From Spirosoma profusum (lineage in GTDB: Bacteria > Bacteroidota > Bacteroidia > Cytophagales > Spirosomataceae): 64,000 nucleotides of DNA. The notes under the pieces were generated by a model. It ran no database searches. It had not been told where the DNA came from and saw only the letters and a list, made by a program, of their open reading frames with translations. Location of the stretch: positions 96,519 through 160,518 of the forward strand of contig NZ_JACWZY010000021.1 of assembly GCF_014699005.1 (NCBI RefSeq). The letters run 5' to 3'. Below are positions 44,592 through 53,187 of this stretch, in pieces (position 1 is the stretch's first letter; every line of letters begins with the position of its first letter). Position numbers and translations under genes: made by a program.

Positions 44592-45137
44592 CTATTTACG
44601 CTTGTTTTTCTTTTTCAGCAGCAGCAGGCCAGCCGTGATCAGCAAGGCCGTAGTCGCGGCCTTGCTGATAAACGCAGGGCGGTTGTGTTTCCATTCCGCT
44701 CGCCAGCCCCTCTCAATCCAGGGGTTGGGAAGAATGCCGTGCGTTAAGTCACTCAGCTTTCCCTCAATGACGTTGATCCGGTCGGCTAGTATCAGCGTCA
44801 TCCAGTGCGTGGCGGTCGCTTCACTAAACTGATAGGCATAACGACGGACAGCCCCGCTGAGACCGGAAGGCGGTGTTGAGTTGCCAAAGACCCGGGTAAT
44901 GCCTGGTCGCTCCACCGAATGCAAGACCTCCATGTCGATGGGCTGCTGGGGGGCTTTTTCATAATTGAGTCGCTCGTGGTCCGCACCGTTCCAATGCTTC
45001 ATGGGGTAGGTGGGGTCATTTTCCGGATCGGCATCCATGCCCCAGCCGGGTATGTCTTTGGTGCGGGTATCCAGGTTTCGATCCGCAATAATCCGGTCCT
45101 GAAATTCGGCTATTGTGTTTTCTAATTCGTTTTGCAT
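44592..45137 (-). CDS. Conserved hypothetical with C-terminal membrane anchor
   Basis: 181 residues. The first 130 are soluble (DIPGWGMDADPENDPTYPMK, ERPGITRVFGNSTPPSGLSG). Near the end one hydrophobic stretch (ATTALLITAGLLLLKKKNKRK) forms a tail anchor with positive flank. It starts about 15 bases after the downstream-oriented dehydrogenase at 45152, in the same transcription direction. No family assigned. Confidence 0.65.
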   Translation of the reverse strand: MQNELENTIAEFQDRIIADRNLDTRTKDIPGWGMDADPENDPTYPMKHWNGADHERLNYEKAPQQPIDMEVLHSVERPGITRVFGNSTPPSGLSGAVRRYAYQFSEATATHWMTLILADRINVIEGKLSDLTHGILPNPWIERGWRAEWKHNRPAFISKAATTALLITAGLLLLKKKNKRK

Positions 45138-45151
45138 ATAAGAGTAAGATT

Positions 45152-46312
45152 TTAAGCCGCATGGGCACGTGGCGGAATGAGTAAGGGTTTGATAATGTGG
45201 TCGAGCTTACTGGAAAACATGCGGTAGGCATCGGACACGTCTTCCAGCGGTATCCGGTGGGTAATCATTTCCTTTGGATTGATTCGGCCGCTCATGATGT
45301 GATCAATCAGCTTGGGCAGCAGCCGTTTCACCGAGGCCTGATTGGCCCGTATGGTAATCCCTTTGTTCATCAGACTGCCAATGGGTGCCAGGTTCCAGGG
45401 AGGACCGTATACGCCAATGATGGAAACAATGCCACCTTTCTTGACCGAGTTGATCGCCCAGTGCAGGGCGGTGGCACTGCCGGCTTGCAGGAGTAGTCCT
45501 TTACCGGTAATGTCCTGCAGAAGACTGCCTGAAGCATCGCAGCCCACCGCATCGATACAGACATCCGCGCCAAAGTAATCGGTGGCTTTTTTTACGAACA
45601 ACACCGGATCTTTCATGTCCCGGTAGTTGTAAGCTTCGGCAAAGGCAAACTTGCGGGCGAACTCCAGCCGGTAGTCTACATGGTCAATCACAATGACCCG
45701 GGCCGCCCCGAAAAACCAGGCAAAGCGGGCCGCCATCAGACCCACCGGGCCAGCCCCAAACACCACCACGGTATCGCCTTTCTGGATGCCGCCCTGCTCG
45801 GCAGCCTGATAGCCCGTGGGCACCACATCGGTCAGCAGGACGGCGTTTTCCAAATCCATTCCTTCGGGGATTTTGGTGGGACTCACATCGGCGTAGGGTA
45901 CCCGAACGTATTCGGCCTGACCGCCATCATACCCTCCTCCCGTGTGGGCGTAGCCAAAAAAGCCGCCGACGGCTGTGGCTTGCGGATTGGACTCATTGCA
46001 GTTGCCGTAGAGCTCCTGCTTACAATGCGGGCAGCTGCCGCAGGCCACGTTAAACGGCACGAGCACGTGGTCACCCACGTTGAGTTTTTGCACGCCCGAG
46101 CCTACCGCTTCCACAACGCCGGTAAACTCATGGCCAAAGGTCATACCCACCCGGGTATCGGGCACACGACCGTGATACAGGTGCAGGTCGGAGCCGCAAA
46201 TCAGGGATCGGGTGACCCGGACAATGGCATCGTAGGGATGCTTGATCTCCGGCTCGGGCTTGTTCCGGTCTAGCCTGATTTGACGGGGACCGCGAAAATT
46301 CATTGCTAACAT
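45152..46312 (-). CDS. Zinc-dependent alcohol dehydrogenase, first gene of cluster
   Basis: 386 residues. CGSDLHLYHGRV and TFGHEFTGVVEAVG (catalytic zinc), CGSCPHCKQELYGNC (structural zinc cysteines), VFGAGPVGLMAARFA (Rossmann loop). Same MDR subfamily as the gene at 40749, but the two are clearly divergent. Its position upstream of a hypothetical, TMEM175, propeller, SRPBCC and second MDR gene suggests a shared detoxification or osmotic-stress unit. Confidence 0.9.
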   Translation of the reverse strand: MLAMNFRGPRQIRLDRNKPEPEIKHPYDAIVRVTRSLICGSDLHLYHGRVPDTRVGMTFGHEFTGVVEAVGSGVQKLNVGDHVLVPFNVACGSCPHCKQELYGNCNESNPQATAVGGFFGYAHTGGGYDGGQAEYVRVPYADVSPTKIPEGMDLENAVLLTDVVPTGYQAAEQGGIQKGDTVVVFGAGPVGLMAARFAWFFGAARVIVIDHVDYRLEFARKFAFAEAYNYRDMKDPVLFVKKATDYFGADVCIDAVGCDASGSLLQDITGKGLLLQAGSATALHWAINSVKKGGIVSIIGVYGPPWNLAPIGSLMNKGITIRANQASVKRLLPKLIDHIMSGRINPKEMITHRIPLEDVSDAYRMFSSKLDHIIKPLLIPPRAHAA

Positions 46313-47187
46313 AGCTTCCTGTCGTTAAAGGTGATTGAACTACTCTTCTGGAGACGTCAAGCTGTCATGCCGCCTTGACGCTAGCTTAAGCGTTTGCCCT
46401 AACGGCAAAACGGGTCCAGCCGCGACAAGGACGGGTTTAGATACCTACCTAAGCGGTAGGTTAATTAGGCGCAACATCAACTGGTTCTTCCAAGATAAGA
46501 CCCACGCTTACCAAGTGAAGCGTTTAGGTTAGCAGCAGGGCGTGTCGTGTGGATCGGGCAAGCCCGTCAACACGATCTGTATCGTTTTTTCCTTTGGACT
46601 GAGCAACAACAGACCATTGTAGCCTTGGTTAACAGACAGATAGTGTCTGCTGTAGACAAGCCCATTCACCTTGTCGCCACACTGCAGAAGGACCATTCTG
46701 CGGTGTGGTCGTGCGTTGTTATTCTGATAACCACCGCTATCAGCATATTCTGGGCTTTACTCGCAAGTCCTGGTACCGATTTACGTAGCGTGAGATCCAC
46801 CCACCTTTGTCAAACCGTCGACTCGTCTGGACACTACCTTTGTTTAACAAAAAAGTTAAAATAGAATCGAAAAAATGAGGGTACGGGCGCAGCTAAAAAA
46901 ATGGACCGTGCCGTTGGGGTCCCTGGAGTAGTCTGTCCACCGGTTATTAAGAACTACAGCGAATTACTGTTAGGCAAACAGCAGCCGTTCCCAGCCTGGT
47001 CCCGTCCGTTAATGTAGCTGATGTGGGCCCGGCCTATTAGCAGGGAGCGTGCGTTTACAGGATCAAGTCCCAGTCATTACCCGTTAACTAAGGCTAACTC
47101 AAAGCCTGCTTAAGGGCTGGAAGAAACAGGAAGGGCTATCCCTACGTGGTTTGAAGGTTCACCTACCTGGTAGGGCAGCGGTGGCCT
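46313..47187. other. Intergenic, 875 bp, no convincing gene
   Basis: A 105-codon plus-strand frame at 46547-46864 has one hydrophobic stretch but no family features and no good start. The cluster promoter probably lies just above 46312. Nothing else seen. Confidence 0.5.
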
Positions 47188-48453
47188 TCAAAGCTGCTTC
47201 TGAATGGACAGCCGTATCCGAAACAGGGTGCCTACGCCTGGCCTGCTGTCGATCTCCAAACTAGCCCGTAACAGTTCACACAAGCCCTTGACGATGGATA
47301 AGCCCACGCCTTCCCCTTGGTGGGCAAGCCCGGAGCGGGAGGAAAGGGCGGTAGCCGCTTGCTTAGCATCGGCGATATCAACGGCCGCGGTGGTTTCGAG
47401 GGAGGGGACTCCCAAGTGGGGGCGTGAACCCGCCTGTGTAGCGGTGGGCAGGCCCGGTCCCGAATCCTGCACGCTGACTATCCAGCGAGTCTCATTCTCT
47501 CGACTCCAGCAGACCGATACCCAACCGGTAGGCGTATGCTTAAGCGCGTTGAGCACCAGGTTCTGAATAATGCGCTGAAGCTGAAGGGGGTCACACGCGA
47601 CCGGCAAGCTGGCCGGCCCGTCCGCTTTGAGTAAAAGACCCCGCTCGATGGCCAGCGGCTGGTAGCTCGCTACAAGATTGGTCAACAACTGACCCGCATC
47701 CAGGGGCTGAATATGCAGGGCTTCCTGGCCGGCCTCTAGGCGGGCCAGGTCCATCAACTGGGTAACCAGCGAGCGGCAAATAGTCAGGTTTCGCAGCAAC
47801 ATGTCCAATATCTTTTTACACTCCTGTTGGGAGTCCATCACCAGTTCCAGTAAAGAAGCGGCACTCAGAATAACCCCGAAGCTACCCCTGAGGTCATGGG
47901 AGGAATGGCGCAGGATCTGTGCGCGTTGCTGGCCGAGTTCCTGAAGTTCCGCCAGAGCTGTTTCCAGTACGTTGACCCGGCTGGCCGCCGCCGTGCGTTG
48001 TAAGTCGGTAAACTGGCTCACACAACCGGTGTTGATCTGATTGGCAAACGCAAAGTAGTGCTCATAGGCCTGGGTGATCATTGGGCAATCGGTTGAGGGG
48101 TAGAGTTGCCAGAAGGCCCGCAGTTCGGCCAACATGAACTGGTCTAAATAGTGCATCTCAGCCAATAGTTCGGCCAGGACATAGCCCTTATGCCAGCGAA
48201 GCAGGCCATGGTCAGCGGCTAAGCGGTCCACCTGGGCTTCTTCATCCTGCTGCTGCAACTGCTGCTGGAGCACATTGAGCATGAATGGGACTTTGTTAGT
48301 GAACTCGTCCCGGCTTAAGCCGTTGACGCTTCTCAGGTCCGGATCGGTCTCACAAGCGGTTCGCCAGTTAGTCAGCAGCGCTTGGCGCCGGGCGACCAGA
48401 AAGGAAGCGAGTTGGCCTAGTGGAGCTGACTCTGAATAGGCAGGGGACATCAT
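47188..48453 (-). CDS. Sensor histidine kinase with RsbRD-like N-terminus
   Basis: 421 residues, soluble. Residues 10-155 are an RsbRD-like helical sensor region (ARRQALLTNWRTACETDPDL). The H-box is RHSSHDLRGSFG with H186, then an ATPase domain with N-box (IIQNLVLNALKHTPTG), G1 (VQDSGPGLP) and G2 (HQGEGVGLSIVKGLC). Insertion of about 40 residues between G1 and G2. No receiver or partner regulator next to it, so it is an orphan. Confidence 0.9.
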   Translation of the reverse strand: MMSPAYSESAPLGQLASFLVARRQALLTNWRTACETDPDLRSVNGLSRDEFTNKVPFMLNVLQQQLQQQDEEAQVDRLAADHGLLRWHKGYVLAELLAEMHYLDQFMLAELRAFWQLYPSTDCPMITQAYEHYFAFANQINTGCVSQFTDLQRTAAASRVNVLETALAELQELGQQRAQILRHSSHDLRGSFGVILSAASLLELVMDSQQECKKILDMLLRNLTICRSLVTQLMDLARLEAGQEALHIQPLDAGQLLTNLVASYQPLAIERGLLLKADGPASLPVACDPLQLQRIIQNLVLNALKHTPTGWVSVCWSRENETRWIVSVQDSGPGLPTATQAGSRPHLGVPSLETTAAVDIADAKQAATALSSRSGLAHQGEGVGLSIVKGLCELLRASLEIDSRPGVGTLFRIRLSIQKQL

Positions 48454-49475
48454 GGTTGAGCAGGCAAGATCTCTACGTCCGGCAGGAGCGGTCCGTCCGG
48501 AGGAAATGATCCCAACTGGGCAACCAGGCGAAGGGAACGTATACGTAAAACCGGTATTCGTTCTGTTGGGGTAACATTTGTTTAAGGTTATTGTTTAGAA
48601 AATTAGATTTTCTTTTCGTACGGCCCTTGTCCGTTGCAGGCTATGAGCGACCCGCCAGGCGAATCGACGAATCCCCTTTCCCTACTTCGGGTATGACCAC
48701 GTTCATTTAGAAGCCTTTATTCGCTCTAGCTTGACCAAACCGTACGAGTTACTCGTCCGCCCACGGATAAATTTAGGTTACGGTTAGAGCGGAGAGCCGA
48801 TAGTTGCGGGAAGCTATTTCGTCCTGAGTAACAACCAGCATTAACCCGTATACGGCTTGTGCCCACCCTGGTTCTCTGGTGTGTACCCTCACCGCGGAGA
48901 GTGGCACCAATTGCCATTGCAGTTTTTAGGTAATTTCGTCTTATCCTCAAGCTATTAAAGGCGTTTATCGAGTGAACTAAAAGCCTAGAAAACAATGCCG
49001 AATGGAAAGTCAATCGTTACCGATAGGGGGTACATCGACAAAAAGGCACGGCGCAGGCCTCGCAGTGGCGCCCCACTTCTGAAAAATCACAGACCGTCCT
49101 GGATCGGCACCGCCAGGGCAAACCCAATCGATTGTGCATGGCCACAGGAGGGGTCACGGCTTCGCTATACGGCTCTTTTTCTGATAACATACCCTAGCGA
49201 CCGGTACGCCGGAGCGGGACCGCAGCTCATGGTATAAACAGATTCGTATCCCATTGAGAGATAGTTGAAATAGGATGTTTGGAACCGTATCCCATTGGTT
49301 ACTCCCACTGTGTTAGCTACCCCATCCATGCAACGCATCTGAACAGCAGCACACTCGCTAGCAGACCAAATCGAAAGAGCTGGTTTTTCGTCTGAACATA
49401 AAGAGCGAGAACATGAATAAGCGGGGGCCGTCTTTGGCCAAGAGCGTCGGCGTTCGAATCAAGTTTTTAAGCTTA
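48454..49475. other. Intergenic, about 1.02 kb, no convincing gene
   Basis: Short frames at 48726-49013 and 48995-49237 show no family features and conflict with each other. Base composition is near the genome average, so a decayed gene is possible but cannot be shown. Confidence 0.5.
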
Positions 49476-50021
49476 TTAAAGCGGACCAATTAACTCGATG
49501 AACGTACCGTCGGGATCCTGCACAAAAACAAAGTGCGCTTTGGCATTCAGGGGTGTAGGGGTGCTACCCAGAAACGACACTTTCAGTTGCCTAAGCCGGT
49601 CGATGATGGGTTGCAGCGCTTTCACCTGAATGGTGATATACTGCATGCCCGTGTCGTCCTGAATATGTTTGGGCTTCGGATGTGCCGGTTTACTTCCCAA
49701 ACTCATCAACTTCCAGTCGGTAGCTTCAGGACTGTTTTCGAGCTTCAGTATGGTTACGTTCGTGGCTGCACCATTGGTCAGACCGGAACGTTTGCCGAAC
49801 TCTTCATTGATGGTAAAGCTGCCGGTTTTGACCATACCGATGCCATTTACGTAAAAGTCCAGCGAGCGTTCGAGGTCGGCAACTACCACCCCTACGCCAA
49901 TTGTTTTGCTGGCAAAATTGGACTGTCCCAGCGCGCTTAGTGCACCCCCAAGTATCATTAGTGTTATTTTGACACATTTGTAGAAAGACACCCTGGTTTT
50001 GTTCTTCTTGAAAAGAATCAT
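49476..50021 (-). CDS. Secreted VOC/glyoxalase-fold protein
   Basis: 181 residues. N-terminal signal peptide (YKCVKITLMILGGALSALGQ) then a two-repeat VOC domain: GVGVVVADLERSLDFYVNGI and YITIQVKALQPIIDRLRQLK, ending VQDPDGTFIELIGPL. Exported metal-dependent dioxygenase or isomerase-type fold; metal ligands are not fully evident. A 73-codon gene remnant sits 3 bp upstream. Confidence 0.85.
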   Translation of the reverse strand: MILFKKNKTRVSFYKCVKITLMILGGALSALGQSNFASKTIGVGVVVADLERSLDFYVNGIGMVKTGSFTINEEFGKRSGLTNGAATNVTILKLENSPEATDWKLMSLGSKPAHPKPKHIQDDTGMQYITIQVKALQPIIDRLRQLKVSFLGSTPTPLNAKAHFVFVQDPDGTFIELIGPL

Positions 50022-50024
50022 TGG

Positions 50025-50246
50025 TTACTTCGTTATAGGTCTGATTTGATGTAAGCCAGGAGTGACCGTCCCGTTGCTAGCTATGAATTTTAGAGTAATC
50101 GCTTCATTGTCATCTGCTTTCAATCGGATCGTTTTTCCCTCGACAAAAAGAATCCCGGCTGGTTTTTCGTTGCTCAGCAAGCTCACGGTCTCCGGCTTTA
50201 TCGTATCCAAAGTCCGACTATCAATATTCCTACCCGACTGGACTTG
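50025..50246 (-). pseudogene. C-terminal remnant of a larger secreted enzyme
   Basis: The minus frame is open from 50246 to a stop at 50025 with no good start, and reads RTLDTIKPETVSLLSNEKPA then KADDNEAITLKFIASNGTVT and PGLHQIRPITK. This looks like the last domain of a multi-domain hydrolase. The remainder upstream is gone. The 5'-end of the fragment coincides with a change to AT-rich sequence. Confidence 0.45.
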
Positions 50247-51011
50247 TTACCTTTTACTGGACACTACCTTACGATCGTTACTGTAGATTTCAGTAAAAGG
50301 CAGTAAATGTAATCTAGGTAATGTACCATATGAGTAGTAAAAGTTTCAACAATTAACTCAGCTATATTTATATCTTTAGTGCAAATAACGGATCAGCCAT
50401 TTTCGTTCACGAAAACGCTTGGCCAACTGGCCGCAATTTGTTGAGCAAAGGAAAGTTCTTACTATTGTTTTTAGCACTTAAAAGCGTTCACGAAACCATT
50501 TCCTTTTCTGAATGATTACTATAAAAAGTACAAACGGTATTATGCAGACAGTTGTCAGTTTTATAGTCGCTGTAGCAATAAAGTGCAATTTTTAGAAAAT
50601 AACGGAATAGGCGACACCTAATACTATAGCGCCTATGTTCACTGGCAAACGAACGTGTATAGTCGGGCAAGATGAGCAAAGCAAACGCCCCATAAGAGTC
50701 TTCCGTAAAATGGCTAATCGACTCGGGTGACGGAGCCAATACGTATAGTAGCGCCATCAATCCTGACCGATGGATGGCTACTCTAAATCCAAGAAACCAA
50801 ACGTAGAGGGTCCTATCGTTGCTCGTAGGCTGGAAAGCGGCATTCACCTTACAGCCAACCCCTAACACTGCTGAACGCAATCAATCTGTTTGGGTCGGAA
50901 GGGGAAGGCGGACCATTATGATTAGGAGTACTAGTCACCGTGGTCCCCTTTACTACGGGAAATCCAAGCCTGGGCTTTGCTCCATCCAGACTGACTTCCC
51001 CGTAGATTGGC
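50247..51011. other. Intergenic, about 765 bp, no convincing gene
   Basis: A minus-strand frame of 130 codons (50488-50880) is cysteine- and tyrosine-rich without any motif, and is probably spurious. Contains the hairpin-like repeat at 50400-50415. Confidence 0.5.
50400..50415. repeat. Dispersed palindrome TTTTCGTTCACGAAAA
   Basis: Arms TTTTCGT/ACGAAAA around TC. Related sites: 57304-57315 (TTCGTCCACGAA, with similar flanks GCAAATA/ACAAATA 20 bp upstream) and 63099-63112 (TTTCGTTCACGAAA); a half-site lies at 50485-50495. All in intergenic DNA. Function unknown. Confidence 0.5.
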
Positions 51012-52247
51012 TCACCCGGTAATATGGAAGATACGCTCAGCGTTGCCATACGCCACTTTTTCCCGCTCCTGGTCGGAGAGTGGTGCTGAATCGATAAAGG
51101 AAACGGCGGGGGCGGTGGGTTGGAAGGGGTAATCAATCGCCCACATCAGCGAGTCAATCCCCAGCTTATCGATGCAGAAACGAAGGGCAAGGGGGTCTTC
51201 CACCCCACTCGTGGTGATGGCGAAATTGCGTTGAAGGTATTCACTGGGTTTGAGTTGGTTCCCTCTACCGGCGCGAGCGCCCGGCGCGGCCATGAAGTCT
51301 AATCGCCACAGCCAAAAAGGAAGCGCCTCGCCCATGTGTCCCAGGATAATTTTCAGGCGGGGAAAGCGATCCAGTACACCACTGAGCATTAACCGCAGCG
51401 CATGCGTACCGGCTTCAATGCCGTAGCCCCAGATAGCCCCTTCCAGCCGGTAGTCCTGGAAGGGAGCCGCCATGCCATCCGACGGAGCGCGGGGGTGAAT
51501 GTAGAGGGGCGCTCCCAGGGCTTCAGCCGCTTCCAGGATGGGCCAGAACCGCTCTTGATCCAGGTAGCCGTTTCCCGTGTGCGAATTGACCAGAAACCCA
51601 TTTAGCTCAAGCGTACGGATCGATCGCTCCATTTCCTTGGCGGCCTCCGACGGGTTTTGGGGGGCAAAGCAGGCCAGACCGGCAAATCGCTTCGGATGAC
51701 GACGGATGGCCTCGGCCAACCGGTCATTGGCCAGGCGGGCCAGGGCTTTGGCCTGATCCGCTTCGAACATCTGAACGCCCGGTAACCCCAGGGAGAGCAG
51801 GTGCATAGTCACGCCATGGGCGTCCATGTCGGCCAGACGGCCCGCATCCAGGTCCAGCAGTTTGGGCAGTAACAGCCGGGCGCTGGCATCCCGGTTGGAT
51901 ACCGGCGGAGGGGCCTGTGAGGGCTCGCGGGACGCCACAACCGCCGGGGCGTCATAAACGGTAGTCAGGAGTTTGAGATCCAGATTCGATCCACCCCGTC
52001 GGGCCAGCTCGCGGATGGCAGTGGCCACCTCGGGAATCATAAAGGCTTCCTCGGTGGCAATTTTTCGCACCCGCTTCTGGCTGGCGGGTAGCGTACCCGG
52101 GCTGGCCTGAACTGGAACGGTCCCGGCTTGAGGCGGCCACCCCGCAGCGGTGGCCAGGGCAGACAGGTGGGCTAAGGCGGTTCGGCGATTCACCGGCGCA
52201 TTCTGCGCATAAAACGGGGTAGATTCAGGACGTTTAGAATCAGACAT
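51012..52247 (-). CDS. Amidohydrolase-family protein (resorcylate/dihydroxybenzoate decarboxylase-like)
   Basis: 411 residues. A twin-arginine-like start (NRRTALAHLSALATAAGW) suggests export. The TIM-barrel core has RKIATEEAFMIPEVA, YIHPRAPSDG, IILGHMGEALPFWLWRLDF and WAIDYPFQPT. Sequence style is that of the gamma-resorcylate decarboxylase group of amidohydrolases, which use one metal and act on aromatic acids. The N-terminal HxH pair of hydrolases is replaced by E-E-A, as usual for these decarboxylases. Confidence 0.85.
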   Translation of the reverse strand: MSDSKRPESTPFYAQNAPVNRRTALAHLSALATAAGWPPQAGTVPVQASPGTLPASQKRVRKIATEEAFMIPEVATAIRELARRGGSNLDLKLLTTVYDAPAVVASREPSQAPPPVSNRDASARLLLPKLLDLDAGRLADMDAHGVTMHLLSLGLPGVQMFEADQAKALARLANDRLAEAIRRHPKRFAGLACFAPQNPSEAAKEMERSIRTLELNGFLVNSHTGNGYLDQERFWPILEAAEALGAPLYIHPRAPSDGMAAPFQDYRLEGAIWGYGIEAGTHALRLMLSGVLDRFPRLKIILGHMGEALPFWLWRLDFMAAPGARAGRGNQLKPSEYLQRNFAITTSGVEDPLALRFCIDKLGIDSLMWAIDYPFQPTAPAVSFIDSAPLSDQEREKVAYGNAERIFHITG

Positions 52248-52422
52248 ACGAGTAGTTGGGCTTGTGTTGGTTCAATGCCCAAACCTACGATCGGTCACCG
52301 AGTCAGCGGGAGAACAAATCGGCCGCGATTCAGCAATTACAGACCAGGGTCGGAATTTGTAGAAAAAGGGGAGAATTTTGCTATACGATGCCGGTCTGGC
52401 GGCAGGTGGCTTTAGACGTGGA

Positions 52423-53187
52423 TTACTTCGCTATCCCGGAAGCCGCCTGACGGCGGGCATACTCGGTGGGGGTACACTCGAACTGATCCCGAAAGCATTT
52501 GGTGAAATAGTTGGGGTTACTAAAGCCCACCAGGAAGGCAATTTCACTCACGTTGCCGTGTTGCTGATCCAGCAGACTGGCGGCCCGCTTCAGGCGGAAA
52601 CTCCGAACCAATTCGTTGGCCGACTGCCCCAGTAGGGCGATTAATTTACGGTGCAGGTGGGTGGGGCTCATCCCAATCTCCTGGCTGAATGTCGTTACCG
52701 TAAAGGCCGCGTTGGACAGGTTGGCCTCCAGCAGGGCAATGACTTTTTGCAGAAATTTTTCGTCGATGGACGTAACGGCTACCCCGGTTGGTTGCGCGAC
52801 CAGTTGTCGGCTAAACCGCTCGCGTAGTTGTTGCCGGTTCTCCAGCAGGTTCCTGGCCCGAACCAGCAATTCCTCCCGGTGAAACGGTTTGGTCATATAC
52901 TCATCCGCTCCGGTCTCCAATCCGGCCAGTTTACTGTCCAGGTCCACCTTCGCCGTTAGCAAAACAATCGGAATGTGGCTCGTACGCTCATCCGTTTTGA
53001 GGCGACGGCAGAGGTCTACCCCATTCATTCCCGGCATCATGACATCACTGATGATCAGGTCAGGTAGATGCTCCACGGCTTGACGAAGACCCGCTGTCCC
53101 GCTGCCGGCTTCCAGAGTTTGGTAGTTTTGGGCGAAACAATCCACCAGGAAGCTCCGCAGATCGGCATTATCGTCGATGATCAGCAC
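52423..53187 (-). CDS. Response regulator with AraC-type HTH, shifted from the kinase frame
   Basis: 254 residues from GTG 53187. Receiver: LIIDDNADL, phospho-acceptor D48 in IISDVMMPGMNG, conserved K in YMTKPFHRE. AraC HTH: LHRKLIALLGQSANELVRSF and GFSNPNYFTKCFRDQF. In most hybrid two-component systems this block is the C-terminus of the kinase polypeptide. Here the kinase frame stops at 53181, and the regulator frame continues upstream as PPTLLPAKAPKQTGTKLQ, which looks like the missing linker. Either a single-base frameshift split one gene or translation is coupled through the 7-base overlap. Confidence 0.85.
   Translation of the reverse strand: MLIIDDNADLRSFLVDCFAQNYQTLEAGSGTAGLRQAVEHLPDLIISDVMMPGMNGVDLCRRLKTDERTSHIPIVLLTAKVDLDSKLAGLETGADEYMTKPFHREELLVRARNLLENRQQLRERFSRQLVAQPTGVAVTSIDEKFLQKVIALLEANLSNAAFTVTTFSQEIGMSPTHLHRKLIALLGQSANELVRSFRLKRAASLLDQQHGNVSEIAFLVGFSNPNYFTKCFRDQFECTPTEYARRQAASGIAK

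Noticed and set aside
46547..46864. 105-codon frame with one hydrophobic stretch
   Set aside because: No start context, no family features, and low-complexity tail.
48726..49237. Two short opposing frames in the 48.5-49.5 kb gap
   Set aside because: They overlap each other on opposite strands and neither has protein-family features.
46827..50270. 14-base match CTGGACACTACCTT at 46827 and 50257
   Set aside because: Repeats of 14 bases are expected several times by chance in 64 kb; flanks do not align.
50488..50880. 130-codon minus-strand frame
   Set aside because: Cysteine/tyrosine-rich without motif; looks like a chance frame in AT-rich DNA.
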